DNA from: Armatimonadota bacterium
Lineage (GTDB): Bacteria; Armatimonadota; UBA10988
Direction of reading: 5' to 3'
Length of the DNA: 64,000 bases
Assembly (NCBI GenBank): GCA_016235455.1
Contig: JACRKZ010000018.1
Coordinates: forward strand, 62,001-126,000
The notes under the pieces were generated by a model, which was not told where the DNA came from, did no database searches, and saw only the letters and a program-made list of their open reading frames with translations. The position numbers and the translations under genes are program-made. How positions within the stretch are numbered: the stretch's first letter is position 1; each line of letters opens with the position of its first letter. Positions 8,546-16,669 of the stretch are shown piece after piece.

Positions 8546-10465
8546 TCATAGATCCAGCCGCACCGGACCCGGCAGGTCGAAGCGCACGGTCAACACCCGT
8601 GTCGCCGAGTCGTACTTCGCCTGTCCGCGTTGGCAGCTGACGAAGCGGTCCGTGACTGCCACGAGTTCGGCGGGTCCGCGCAACGCCGGATCGAAGGCAA
8701 GGTCCACCGGCCCGCGCGCGAACGTCACAGGCGGGCCTACCGAGGCCAGCAGGTCGGCCGCGAACAGATGGCGCCCGCTCCGCCGGTCGACGCCACAGTC
8801 CAGCACGTTGGCGCTGCCCGCGACGACCCGACACACCGGCGTCACGCCGGCCTGCCGGGCCAGCGCCGCCAGCGCCGGCTGCACCTTGAGGCAGAAGGCG
8901 CGGTTGGCCTCGGCGTGCGCCGCCTGTCGGTACCACACCACGCGGCCGCGGCCCACCGTCTGGTCCAGTCGTTCGCCCGTCAGCTCGCCGACCAGGCCGC
9001 CAAGGCCCGGCGTGGGCGCCAGGTGACGGTCGGCCTCCACGGCGTAGGCCAACGCACCCGGACCGAACGCCACGAGCGTGCCCCCGCCACGCACCCAGGC
9101 GACGATCCGCTCCAGCGCCGCGCGCGTGGTCACGGTCACACCGCTGTTGGGCACGACCAGCAGCCGCCGGCCGGCAAGGACACCATCGGCCACCATCAGG
9201 TCGTCGACCACATCGGGCGAGCCGAGCGCCCGGCCCCAGGACGGTGCCGCCGGGTCGGGCGACCAGTTGGTGTTGGTGGCGTCGTACAGCCGCACGGCGT
9301 CCATGTTCTGGCGGTCGGCGCGGTACCAGGACGTCACATAGGAGTGGAGCACGGCGGCCGGCGACGGTCGATAGTGCGTCTCGTAGCGGTCGAAGACCGG
9401 TGCGAGTTGGCCCCAGATGCGGGTGAACCAGTGGTCGGCACGGCACAACTCGCCCATGTGGGGCAGGATGACACTGCTGCTGCCTGCCGATAGCCCGTTG
9501 ATCAGCGTGTTGAGCTGGGCGTACTCACTGAGGTGCGGCGGACCAACCGGCTCGCACATCAGCGCCACGCCGTACTGGGCACAGGCGGTGGACGTATAGC
9601 GCAGGCTGAACAGAGTCTGCGCGTCGGTGTCGTCCAGCAGCGCCGGTCCGTGCGCGGCCATGCCCTTCACCGTGGGGCCGACATTGCCCGCGAAGACGCC
9701 CTGCGCGTAGCCGGCCTTCATGCCGCCCAGCGTCAGGCACAGCGGCCGGTCGGTGACGCCGCGCAACGCGCCAAAGGTGCGGTCGGTCACTTCCAGCAGC
9801 CAGGCGTTGTACCAGTGCAGCCAATCCGACCAGGCGCGCCGTGTGTCGAGGCCGTCGGGGCCGGGCTGTGGACCGCGCGGCGGTTGCACTGCGTCGAACG
9901 TGTCCAGCATCTCACCCCAGGCCCGCGACAACGCCGCGGGCGTGGCATAGCGCTCGGCCAGCCAGCGCCGGAAGGCCGCCTTGGCGGGCCGGCTGTAGGC
10001 CAGATAGCCGCCCTGGTCGGACACCGCGTAATGCGCCTCGCCGTAGCGGCTGATGGGCGACGGCACCGACACCGCGGCCACGTGCGCCAGGTCGGCCCGA
10101 CCGCTCATGGCACGCGCCAGGCCCTGCGCGTAGCGATCGATGACACGCGCGTCGAACGTGGCCATCTGATAGCCCTCGGCGGCCAGATGGCCGTCGGGAT
10201 CCTGATCGAGATCGTCGCGCGTCAGGCCGAGGCCCGCTTGCAGCACCTCGGCCGGTGGACGTGGCTCGAAGTGCATGGACAAGCAGCCCTCGCCGGCCAG
10301 CGCCTGCTGCTCGGCCACCGGGCGCCAATTGAGCGCGTAGCCCAGGTGCAGCGCATCGCGGATGGCCCTGGGCGGGATGGTGCCCTCATGTACCGAGATG
10401 ACGCCGACGCGGGCCAACGGCGGCGGCGCGGAGATGGTGAGCAGGAGCAACAGGACAGGCGGCAT
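8546..10465 (-). CDS. GH42-like family secreted glycosidase
   Basis: 639 aa, starting at ATG 10465 after a GGAG site, with a signal peptide (MPPVLLLLLTISAPPPLA). The first 350 residues look like a TIM-barrel enzyme: ISRYGEAHY, a GYLAYSRPAKAAFRRWLAERY block followed by LSRAWG, as in GH42 beta-galactosidases, then LCLTLGGMKAGY. The C-terminal part resembles the GH42 trimerisation domain (DLMVADGVLAGRRLLVVPN, IVAWVRGGGTLVAFGPG). I cannot place both catalytic Glu residues firmly, so the exact family is uncertain and activity is inferred. It sits between the prepilin gene and the alpha-galactosidase. A small hairpin AGGGCC/GGCCCT (8520-8534) follows its stop but lacks a T-tract. Confidence 0.65.
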   Translation of the reverse strand: MPPVLLLLLTISAPPPLARVGVISVHEGTIPPRAIRDALHLGYALNWRPVAEQQALAGEGCLSMHFEPRPPAEVLQAGLGLTRDDLDQDPDGHLAAEGYQMATFDARVIDRYAQGLARAMSGRADLAHVAAVSVPSPISRYGEAHYAVSDQGGYLAYSRPAKAAFRRWLAERYATPAALSRAWGEMLDTFDAVQPPRGPQPGPDGLDTRRAWSDWLHWYNAWLLEVTDRTFGALRGVTDRPLCLTLGGMKAGYAQGVFAGNVGPTVKGMAAHGPALLDDTDAQTLFSLRYTSTACAQYGVALMCEPVGPPHLSEYAQLNTLINGLSAGSSSVILPHMGELCRADHWFTRIWGQLAPVFDRYETHYRPSPAAVLHSYVTSWYRADRQNMDAVRLYDATNTNWSPDPAAPSWGRALGSPDVVDDLMVADGVLAGRRLLVVPNSGVTVTTRAALERIVAWVRGGGTLVAFGPGALAYAVEADRHLAPTPGLGGLVGELTGERLDQTVGRGRVVWYRQAAHAEANRAFCLKVQPALAALARQAGVTPVCRVVAGSANVLDCGVDRRSGRHLFAADLLASVGPPVTFARGPVDLAFDPALRGPAELVAVTDRFVSCQRGQAKYDSATRVLTVRFDLPGPVRLDL

Positions 10466-10557
10466 GGCAGGGCTCCGCCCGGCTGTTCGCGGCGCGCCGC
10501 CCTGCTCCTGCGCCGGCCAGGCGGCCCCGCGATGCTTGGCCAGGCCTCGACGAGCAG

Positions 10558-10594
10558 AACGGCCAGCCCGCGCGTCTGGCGCAGGCTGGCCGTT
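10558..10594 (-). terminator. Hairpin downstream of the prepilin gene, likely terminator
   Basis: Arms 10558-10568 (AACGGCCAGCC) and 10584-10594 (GGCTGGCCGTT) form a perfect 11-bp stem with a 15-nt loop, 48 bp past the prepilin stop. There is only a weak T-rich tail on the minus strand. A second weaker hairpin (GTCTCG/CGAGAC) lies between it and the stop. Confidence 0.5.
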
Positions 10595-10641
10595 TGATGC
10601 TCAGTCTCGAAGCCGGCTGGCGCCGAGGCGCCGAGACCGCC

Positions 10642-11247
10642 CTACCACTGGTTGACCGGCGCCACGTCGGCGCCCGACTTCTGCCACTTGGCGTGGCCGT
10701 CGCAGTAGATGTAGTTGTCGCCGTCCGTGTGGTAGTGCTGGGGAATCGACTGCGTCGTGATCCACGGCTGAGAACCAATCACGGTGTTCGAGGGATAGGC
10801 CGGCCAATCGCCGCTGATCTTCTCACCGTAGACAATGCGCGAGGCCGGCGCGTCGATGGCGGCCATCGCCAAGCCGCTGCTCCAACGGATGATGTTGGCG
10901 TTGCAGCCGTAGGTCACGGGATAAGCCACGCCAGCGGCGTTGGGTGCGCCCGAGGCCGACGGGCACTTGTAGACCTGGGTGCTCTTCAGGTACGGCGCGA
11001 TGACTTCCCACCAAGCCGGGTTCCAGGCGCCATTCGTGCCCATGCCGGCGCCACCGGGATAGGTCTCATCGTAGTCCTGCACGTACTGCATCGTGGCGAT
11101 GCCGATCTGCTTCTCGTTGTTGAGGCAACTCGACGTACGCGCCTTCTCGCGCGCCTTGGCGAAGACGGGGAACAGAATGGCCGCCAGGATGGCGATGATG
11201 GCGATGACCACCAACAGCTCGATCAACGTGAACGCACGTCGCTTCAT
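10642..11247 (-). CDS. Prepilin-type N-terminal cleavage/methylation domain protein (type II pseudopilin-like)
   Basis: 201 aa from the ATG at 11247, preceded by GGGAG at 8 nt; a GTG 15 bp upstream is in frame but less likely. The N-terminus [18 protein letters not shown] is a class III (prepilin peptidase) signal followed by the pilin helix and [15 protein letters not shown]. The globular part has CNNEKQIG-type and VQDYDETYP blocks, and the C-terminus has the YCDGHAKW box seen in the large DUF1559-like pilin expansions of Armatimonadota and Planctomycetota. It has its own promoter candidate and a terminator hairpin, so it is probably expressed alone. The role is likely as a surface fibre or secretion pseudopilin subunit; the specific partner is not in the window. 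A paralogue is at 55827. Confidence 0.9.
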   Translation of the reverse strand: MKRRAFTLIELLVVIAIIAILAAILFPVFAKAREKARTSSCLNNEKQIGIATMQYVQDYDETYPGGAGMGTNGAWNPAWWEVIAPYLKSTQVYKCPSASGAPNAAGVAYPVTYGCNANIIRWSSGLAMAAIDAPASRIVYGEKISGDWPAYPSNTVIGSQPWITTQSIPQHYHTDGDNYIYCDGHAKWQKSGADVAPVNQW

Positions 11248-11288
11248 GAGGTTCTCCCACACCCCGCCAGAGCGGCGGAGGGTGCGTC

Positions 11289-11317
11289 AGAATCGCAGAT
11301 CGCCGAACCCGAGTCAA
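11289..11317 (-). promoter_or_regulatory. Sigma-70-like promoter candidate for the prepilin gene
   Basis: Minus strand: TTGACT (11317 to 11312), 17-bp spacer, GATTCT (11294 to 11289), ending about 40 bp before the ATG at 11247. The -35 is 5/6 to consensus and the -10 weaker. Confidence 0.45.
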
Positions 11318-11467
11318 GCCTCTCGCGCAATGTAAGATATCGTTGTCATAACCGAACCGATTCGAGGCGACATTGCCTCGCGACGCGAGCTGGCGGGCGG
11401 TGACTGGACAGATCCGCGCAGGCCGGCAACAATGTTGGCGGCCGACCCAGGGCCGAGGAGCGTGGTG

Positions 11468-11920
11468 ATGAACGGAGCGTTGCTGCATCTGCTGCTGAGC
11501 CATCTGCCGGTCGTCGGCTGCCTGATCGCCTTTGTGGTACTGGCGGCCAACCGCCATCGGGACGACGCCTCGGCGACGCGGGTCGGCCTCGTGCTGGCGC
11601 TGGTCTCGGCGCTGGCGGCGGTGCCGGCCTTCCTGACCGGGCCACCGGCGGTGCAACTGGTGCGCGCGCTGGGCCCCGACGGGGATCCCTACATGGTCAC
11701 CCACGCCAAGGCGGCGCTCGGTGGACTGTTGTGCCTGTTGGTGTTCGGCACTGTCGCCCTCGTCGCCCTGCGCACCACCGCCAAGAAGCCGCGGCTCAGC
11801 GCGACGCTGACCAAGGTGGCCATCGTGCTGGGCTTCGTCTCGGTCATGGTCTCCGGCTACGTGGCCCAGACCGGCTATGACATCCGTCACACCGAGGTGC
11901 GCGCCGGCGCCGCCAAGTGA
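11468..11920 (+). CDS. Four-helix integral membrane protein, DUF2231-like
   Basis: 150 aa starting at ATG 11468 with GAGGAG eight bases upstream; the frame is open further upstream but those starts have no ribosome site. Four hydrophobic segments are visible (residues about 3-25, 36-56, 75-96, 108-128). Conserved-looking His residues lie at helix ends: LLLSHLPVVG, MVTHAKAALG and a final TGYDIRHTEVR. DUF2231-type membrane proteins with such His residues are often linked with haem or redox functions, but that is family knowledge, not shown here. It reads toward the kdp operon, 102 bp before the first kdp reading frame. Confidence 0.55.
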   Translation: MNGALLHLLLSHLPVVGCLIAFVVLAANRHRDDASATRVGLVLALVSALAAVPAFLTGPPAVQLVRALGPDGDPYMVTHAKAALGGLLCLLVFGTVALVALRTTAKKPRLSATLTKVAIVLGFVSVMVSGYVAQTGYDIRHTEVRAGAAK

Positions 11921-11963
11921 CCCGCCGTGCGATCTTGACGCATTGCTGACATCAAGACGGGCA

Positions 11964-11999
11964 CCCTTGACCCGCCCTTGACCGGCACGCTTCGATACT
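11964..11999 (+). promoter_or_regulatory. Candidate kdp operon control site: 11-bp tandem repeat plus -10 box
   Basis: CCCTTGACC occurs at 11964-11972 and again at 11975-11983, exactly one helical turn apart. Ten bases later is GATACT (11994-11999), a usable -10. A further TTGAC is at 11935. PhoB/OmpR-family activators such as KdpE bind 11-bp direct repeats that replace the -35, about 10 bp from the -10; the layout here matches that scheme. Start of transcription would be near 12006. Confidence 0.45.
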
Positions 12000-12022
12000 G
12001 CCTCCAGAAGAGGAGGCAGGCG

Positions 12023-12103
12023 ATGGATGCGATCCTACTGCTGCTACTGGTTGGTTTCTACTGGCTCGGCTCACGCTACGTGTTGTGGGCCGAGGCCTTG
12101 TAG
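12023..12103 (+). CDS. 26-aa membrane microprotein leading the kdp operon
   Basis: ATG 12023 follows a strong ribosome site (GAGGAGG, 12009-12017 region). The peptide is a single transmembrane helix (MDAILLLLLVGFYWLGSRYVL, ending WAEAL). It ends 10 bp before kdpF. It is not KdpF itself, since a second peptide downstream fits KdpF better. It may be a regulator or extra small subunit of the Kdp complex; this is inference from position only. Confidence 0.6.
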   Translation: MDAILLLLLVGFYWLGSRYVLWAEAL

Positions 12104-12113
12104 GGAGCCGACC

Positions 12114-12203
12114 ATGTCACCTGATTACTGGCTCGGCGGCGTGCTCTCGACCGCGCTCTGCTGCTACCTGCTCTACGCGCTCATCCACCCCGAGCGGTTC
12201 TGA
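12114..12203 (+). CDS. kdpF: KdpF, small subunit of K+-transporting ATPase
   Basis: 29 aa, ATG 12114 after GGGAG. It is one hydrophobic helix ending [12 protein letters not shown], matching the usual KdpF size (about 29 aa) and its (L/A)xYAL(I/L)xPExF-like tail. In other bacteria KdpF sits on the KdpA surface and stabilises the KdpFABC complex. It ends 11 bp before kdpA, with the kdpA ribosome site (GGAG) right after the stop. Confidence 0.85.
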   Translation: MSPDYWLGGVLSTALCCYLLYALIHPERF

Positions 12204-12214
12204 GGAGACCGGCC

Positions 12215-13951
12215 ATGACGCTCCTCGGATGGGCGCAGATCGCCCTGTTCCTGGCGCTCCTGTACCTGGCCACACGGCCGCTCGGCCGGTACCTGGCGCG
12301 CGTGTTTGCCGGTGAGCGCAACGCCCTGGACCGCGTGCTCGGTCCGCTTGAGCGACTCATCTACCGACTGGCGGGCATCGACCCCCACGTGGAGATGCAC
12401 CCGACGGCCTACGCTCTGGCGCTGCTGGCCTTCTCTCTGGTCGGCACGCTGCTGACCTACGTCCTCCTGCGCTGTCAGGGCTGGCTGCCGCTCAATCCCA
12501 TGGGCTTCTCGACGGCCACGGCGCCGCGGGGCGCGACGGCCATGACACCCGACCTGGCCTTCAACACGGCCGTCTCGTTCGCCACGAACACCAACTGGCA
12601 GGCCTATGGCGGCGAATCGACGCTGTCCTATCTGTCGCAGATGCTGGCCTTGGCTTACCACAACTGGGTGTCGGCGGCCGCCGGAATGGCGGTGGCCGTG
12701 GCGCTTGTCCGCGGCTTCGCGCGCCGCGGTGCCGCGACGATCGGCAACTTCTGGTTCGACCTGGTGCGCGCCACGCTGTACGTGCTGTTGCCCCTCTGCG
12801 TGGTGTTCAGCCTGGTTCTGGTGTCCCAAGGCGTGGCGCAGAATCTGGCGCCCTACCCGACCGTCAGCACGCTCGACGGCGGGCGCCAGACGATCGCCAT
12901 GGGCCCCGTGGCCAGCCAGGAGGCCATCAAGATGCTGGGCACCAACGGCGGCGGCTTCTTCAACGCCAACTCGGCACATCCGTTCGAGAACCCGACACCG
13001 CTGACCAACATGCTGTCCATGCTGAGCATCTTCCTGCTACCCGCCGCGCTGTTCGGCATGTTCGGCGCCATGGTCGGTGACGAACGCCAGGGCTGGGCGC
13101 TGTGGGCGGCGTCCGCCGTCATGTTCCTGGTCGGCGTGACGACGGTCTACGCCGCGGAGACCGCGGGCAGCCCGCTGGCTGTCAGGCACGGCGTGGCCGC
13201 GGGCCAAGGCAACATGGAGGGCAAGGAGCAGCGCTTCGGGCAGGCCCAGAGCGCGCTGTTCACCACGGTGACCACCGCCGCGTCGTGTGGCGCGGTCTGT
13301 GCCATGCACGACTCGCTCACGCCGCTGGCCACGCTGGTGCCGCTGGTTAACATGCAGACCGACGAGGTCATCTTCGGCGGCGTGGGCGCGGGATTGTATG
13401 GCCTGCTCATCTACGCCGTGCTGACGGTCTTCATCGCGGGGCTCATGGTGGGCCGCACGCCCGAATACCTGGGCAAGCGCATCGAGGCGCGCGAGGTGAA
13501 GCTGGCCATGCTGTTTGTGCTGGTCTCCTCGGCGTCGATCCTGTGCCTCACGGCGCTGGCGGTGTCGTTGCCGGGCCCGTCGTCGGGCGTGCTCAATGGC
13601 GGCCCGCGCGGCTTTGGCGAGATGCTCTACGCGTTCTCGTCGGCCACCGGCAACAACGGCTCGGCTCTGGCCGGCATCACGGCCAACACGCCGTTCTACA
13701 ACGTGGCGCTAGGCCTGGCCATGCTGGTCGGCCGGTTCCTGATGATGCTGCCGGCGCTGGCGCTGGCCGGGTCACTGGCGGCCAAGAAGTACACGCCGCC
13801 GTCGGCCGGCACCTTCCCCACCACCACAGGCCTGTTCGTCGCGTTGCTAGTTGGCGTCATCGTCATTGTGGCCGCGCTGACTTTCTTCCCGGCGCTCAGC
13901 CTCGGCCCGATCCTCGAGCACGGGCTGATGCACGCCGGCCGGCTCTTCTAG
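12215..13951 (+). CDS. kdpA: Potassium-transporting ATPase KdpA, ion-translocating subunit
   Basis: 578 aa, close to the usual length. About ten transmembrane segments with the four pore-loop motifs of the KtrB/TrkH superfamily: [46 protein letters not shown] and [12 protein letters not shown]. KdpA carries K+ through the membrane in the high-affinity KdpFABC pump, driven by ATP hydrolysis in KdpB. It is followed by kdpB after 9 bp (GGAGG ribosome site in the gap). Nothing in the filter region looks degenerate. Confidence 0.97.
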   Translation: MTLLGWAQIALFLALLYLATRPLGRYLARVFAGERNALDRVLGPLERLIYRLAGIDPHVEMHPTAYALALLAFSLVGTLLTYVLLRCQGWLPLNPMGFSTATAPRGATAMTPDLAFNTAVSFATNTNWQAYGGESTLSYLSQMLALAYHNWVSAAAGMAVAVALVRGFARRGAATIGNFWFDLVRATLYVLLPLCVVFSLVLVSQGVAQNLAPYPTVSTLDGGRQTIAMGPVASQEAIKMLGTNGGGFFNANSAHPFENPTPLTNMLSMLSIFLLPAALFGMFGAMVGDERQGWALWAASAVMFLVGVTTVYAAETAGSPLAVRHGVAAGQGNMEGKEQRFGQAQSALFTTVTTAASCGAVCAMHDSLTPLATLVPLVNMQTDEVIFGGVGAGLYGLLIYAVLTVFIAGLMVGRTPEYLGKRIEAREVKLAMLFVLVSSASILCLTALAVSLPGPSSGVLNGGPRGFGEMLYAFSSATGNNGSALAGITANTPFYNVALGLAMLVGRFLMMLPALALAGSLAAKKYTPPSAGTFPTTTGLFVALLVGVIVIVAALTFFPALSLGPILEHGLMHAGRLF

Positions 13952-13960
13952 GAGGCCCCC

Positions 13961-16069
13961 ATGAGCGCTTCCCGATCCACTTCGCGGCGCCGAGCCGCCA
14001 ACTTCGATGCGCCGATGGTGCGCCGCGCCGCGGGCGACGCGCTGCGCAAGCTCCATCCGCGACTGCTGGCGCGCAACCCGGTCATGTTCGTCGTGGCCGT
14101 GGGCAGCGTGCTCACCACCGGCCTGTTGCTGCGTGACGCCATCGGCGGCGCCGGGGCGCGGGTGGTGTTGTTCGAGGGCCAGGTCACCCTCTGGCTGTGG
14201 TTCACCGTGCTCTTCGCCAACTTCGCCGAGGCCATGGCCGAGGGCCGGGGCAAAGCGCAGGCCGACAGCCTGCGCCGCACGCGACAGGAGACCAGCGCGC
14301 GCCGCGAGTTGCCCGGCGGCGGCCTGGAGACGGTCTCCGCCACCGCTCTGCGGAAGGGCGACATCGTGCGCATCGAGGCCGGCGAGATGATCCCTGGCGA
14401 CGGCGACGCCATCGAGGGCGTGGCCACGGTCAACGAGGCGGCCATCACCGGCGAATCCGCGCCGGTCATCCGCGAGAGCGGCGGCGACCGCAGCGCCGTC
14501 ACCGGTGGCACCACGGTGCTCTCCGACTGGCTGCGCATCCGTATCACCGCCAATCCCGGCGAGACCTTCGTCGACCGCATGATCGCGCTTGTCGAGGGCG
14601 CCGAACGACAGAAGACGCCCAATGAGATCGCGCTCAACATCCTGCTGGCCGGCCTGACCATCGTCTTCCTGCTGGCCACGGTGACGCTGTTGCCCTACAG
14701 CCTGTATGCCGTGCAGGCCGGTGGCGGCTCCGCGCCGCCGACGGTGCCCATCCTCGTGGCGCTGCTGGTGTGCCTCATCCCGACCACCATTGGCGGCCTG
14801 CTCTCGGCCATCGGCATCGCCGGTATCGACCGCGTCATGCAGCACAACGTCCTGGCCACCAGCGGCCGAGCCGTCGAGGCCGCTGGCGATGTCGACACGC
14901 TGCTGCTCGACAAGACCGGCACGATCACCTTGGGCAACCGCCAGGCGGTCGAGTTCCGGCCCGTGGCAGGCGTGGACGAGGCGACGCTGGCCGACGCCGC
15001 GCAGCTCAGCTCGCTGGCCGACGAGACGCCTGAGGGCCGCTCGATCGTGGTGTTGGCCAAGGAGTACGGGCTGCGCGAGCGGGAGCTGGCCAGCCACGAG
15101 GCGCGGTTCGTCGAGTTCACCGCGCAGACGCGCATGAGCGGCGTCGACTGGGGCCAGCGGCGCATCCGCAAAGGTGCCGCCGAGGCCGTCTACCGCTGGC
15201 TGCGCGAGCAGGGCATGGCGATACCACACGACCTGGAAGCAAGCGCAACCAGCGTGGCCCAGGTTGGTGGCACGCCGCTGGTGGTGGCCGACAACACCAG
15301 CGGCGCGTTGGGCGTCATCTACCTCAAGGACATCGTCAAGGGCGGCATGCGAGAGCGCTTCGACCAGCTCCGCGCCATGGGCATCCGGACGATCATGATC
15401 ACCGGCGACAACCCGCTGACCGCCGCGGCGATCGCCGGCGAGGCCGGGGTCGACGACTTCCTGGCCGAAGCCACGCCCGAGGCCAAGATGCAGCTCATCC
15501 GCCGTGAACAGGCCGGCGGGCGCATGGTAGCCATGACCGGCGACGGCACCAACGACGCCCCGGCCCTGGCCGCCGCCGATGTCGGCGTGGCCATGAACAC
15601 CGGCACTCAGGCCGCCAAAGAGGCCGGCAACATGGTCGACCTCGACTCCAACCCGACCAAGCTGATTGAGGTCGTGGAGATCGGCAAGCAGTTGCTGATG
15701 ACCCGCGGCGCGCTCACCACATTCTCCATCGCCAACGATGTGGCCAAGTACTTCGCCATCCTGCCGGCGCTGTTCGGCGGGCTGTATGCGCTGGCCCGCG
15801 CGGGTCACGGCCCGCTGTGGGCGCTGAACATCATGGGCCTGCACTCGCCCGAGTCCGCCATCCTGGCCGCGGTCATCTTCAATGCGCTGATCATCGTGGC
15901 GCTCATCCCGCTGGCCCTGCGCGGCGTGACCTACCGGCCCATGGCCGCCGCCCAGCTTCTTCGGCGCAACCTGCTGGTCTACGGCCTCGGCGGCGTGTTG
16001 GCGCCGTTCCCCGGCATCTGGCTCATCGACCGACTGCTGGTGCTGCTGCACCTGGCGCCCAACGCCTGA
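13961..16069 (+). CDS. kdpB: Potassium-transporting ATPase KdpB, P-type ATPase subunit
   Basis: 702 aa, normal for a P1A-type ATPase. Visible landmarks: actuator-domain TGES at 163-166, whose Ser is the site of inhibitory phosphorylation in E. coli; the phosphorylated Asp317 in DKTGTIT; the nucleotide-binding region; and the hinge [12 protein letters not shown]. It hydrolyses ATP to drive K+ uptake through KdpA at the cytoplasmic membrane. Stop is followed by the kdpC GTG start after 13 bp. All catalytic landmarks are intact. Confidence 0.97.
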   Translation: MSASRSTSRRRAANFDAPMVRRAAGDALRKLHPRLLARNPVMFVVAVGSVLTTGLLLRDAIGGAGARVVLFEGQVTLWLWFTVLFANFAEAMAEGRGKAQADSLRRTRQETSARRELPGGGLETVSATALRKGDIVRIEAGEMIPGDGDAIEGVATVNEAAITGESAPVIRESGGDRSAVTGGTTVLSDWLRIRITANPGETFVDRMIALVEGAERQKTPNEIALNILLAGLTIVFLLATVTLLPYSLYAVQAGGGSAPPTVPILVALLVCLIPTTIGGLLSAIGIAGIDRVMQHNVLATSGRAVEAAGDVDTLLLDKTGTITLGNRQAVEFRPVAGVDEATLADAAQLSSLADETPEGRSIVVLAKEYGLRERELASHEARFVEFTAQTRMSGVDWGQRRIRKGAAEAVYRWLREQGMAIPHDLEASATSVAQVGGTPLVVADNTSGALGVIYLKDIVKGGMRERFDQLRAMGIRTIMITGDNPLTAAAIAGEAGVDDFLAEATPEAKMQLIRREQAGGRMVAMTGDGTNDAPALAAADVGVAMNTGTQAAKEAGNMVDLDSNPTKLIEVVEIGKQLLMTRGALTTFSIANDVAKYFAILPALFGGLYALARAGHGPLWALNIMGLHSPESAILAAVIFNALIIVALIPLALRGVTYRPMAAAQLLRRNLLVYGLGGVLAPFPGIWLIDRLLVLLHLAPNA

Positions 16070-16082
16070 AAGGATCCCACCC

Positions 16083-16664
16083 GTGAAGACGCATCTGCTG
16101 CCCGCGTTTCGGCTGACCATCGTGCTGGCACTCCTGACCGGCGTGGTCTACCCCTTGGCCATCACCGCCGCCGCGCGACTGGCCTTCCCCTATTCGGCCA
16201 ACGGCTCCCTGCTGCGCGACGCCCGCGGCCGTGTCGTCGGCTCGGCGCTGCTGGGCCAGCGCTTTGGCTCCCCGCGCTACTTCCAGCCGCGGCCCTCGGC
16301 GGCGGGCGACGGCTACGATGCCGCCGCGTCGGCCGGCAGCAACCTCGGCCCCACCTCACGCAAGCTGGCCGACGCCATGGCCGAGCGCGTGGCGGCTTAC
16401 CGGCAGCTCAACGGCCTGGCAGCGACCCAGCCCGTGCCCGCCGACGCCGTGACCGCTTCGGCCTCGGGCCTTGACCCGCACATCTCGCCGGCCAACGCCT
16501 ACTTGCAAGTCGCGCGCGTGGCCAGGGAACGGGGGCTCAGCGTCGAACAGGTGGGCCGGCTCGTCGCGCGCCATACGCAGCCGCGGCAACTCGGCTTCCT
16601 CGGCGAGCCGCGCGTCAACGTGTTGCGCCTCAACCTTGACCTGGACGCGCCCGCGGTGAGGTAG
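16083..16664 (+). CDS. kdpC: Potassium-transporting ATPase KdpC subunit
   Basis: 193 aa from a GTG start with AAAGGA upstream. One N-terminal transmembrane helix (LTIVLALLTGVVYPLAITAAA), then the periplasmic KdpC fold with GSALLGQRFGSPRYFQPRPSA, the DPHISPANAYLQVARVA block, and the C-terminal FLGEPRVNVLRLNLDLD. KdpC stabilises KdpFAB and affects nucleotide affinity. It ends 5 bp before kdpD, so the operon is continuous. Confidence 0.95.
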   Translation: MKTHLLPAFRLTIVLALLTGVVYPLAITAAARLAFPYSANGSLLRDARGRVVGSALLGQRFGSPRYFQPRPSAAGDGYDAAASAGSNLGPTSRKLADAMAERVAAYRQLNGLAATQPVPADAVTASASGLDPHISPANAYLQVARVARERGLSVEQVGRLVARHTQPRQLGFLGEPRVNVLRLNLDLDAPAVR

Positions 16665-16669
16665 AGCCC

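Noticed and set aside
13847..16120. 757-codon minus-strand frame opposite kdpB
   Set aside because: Antisense shadow with low-complexity composition; kdpB is certain.
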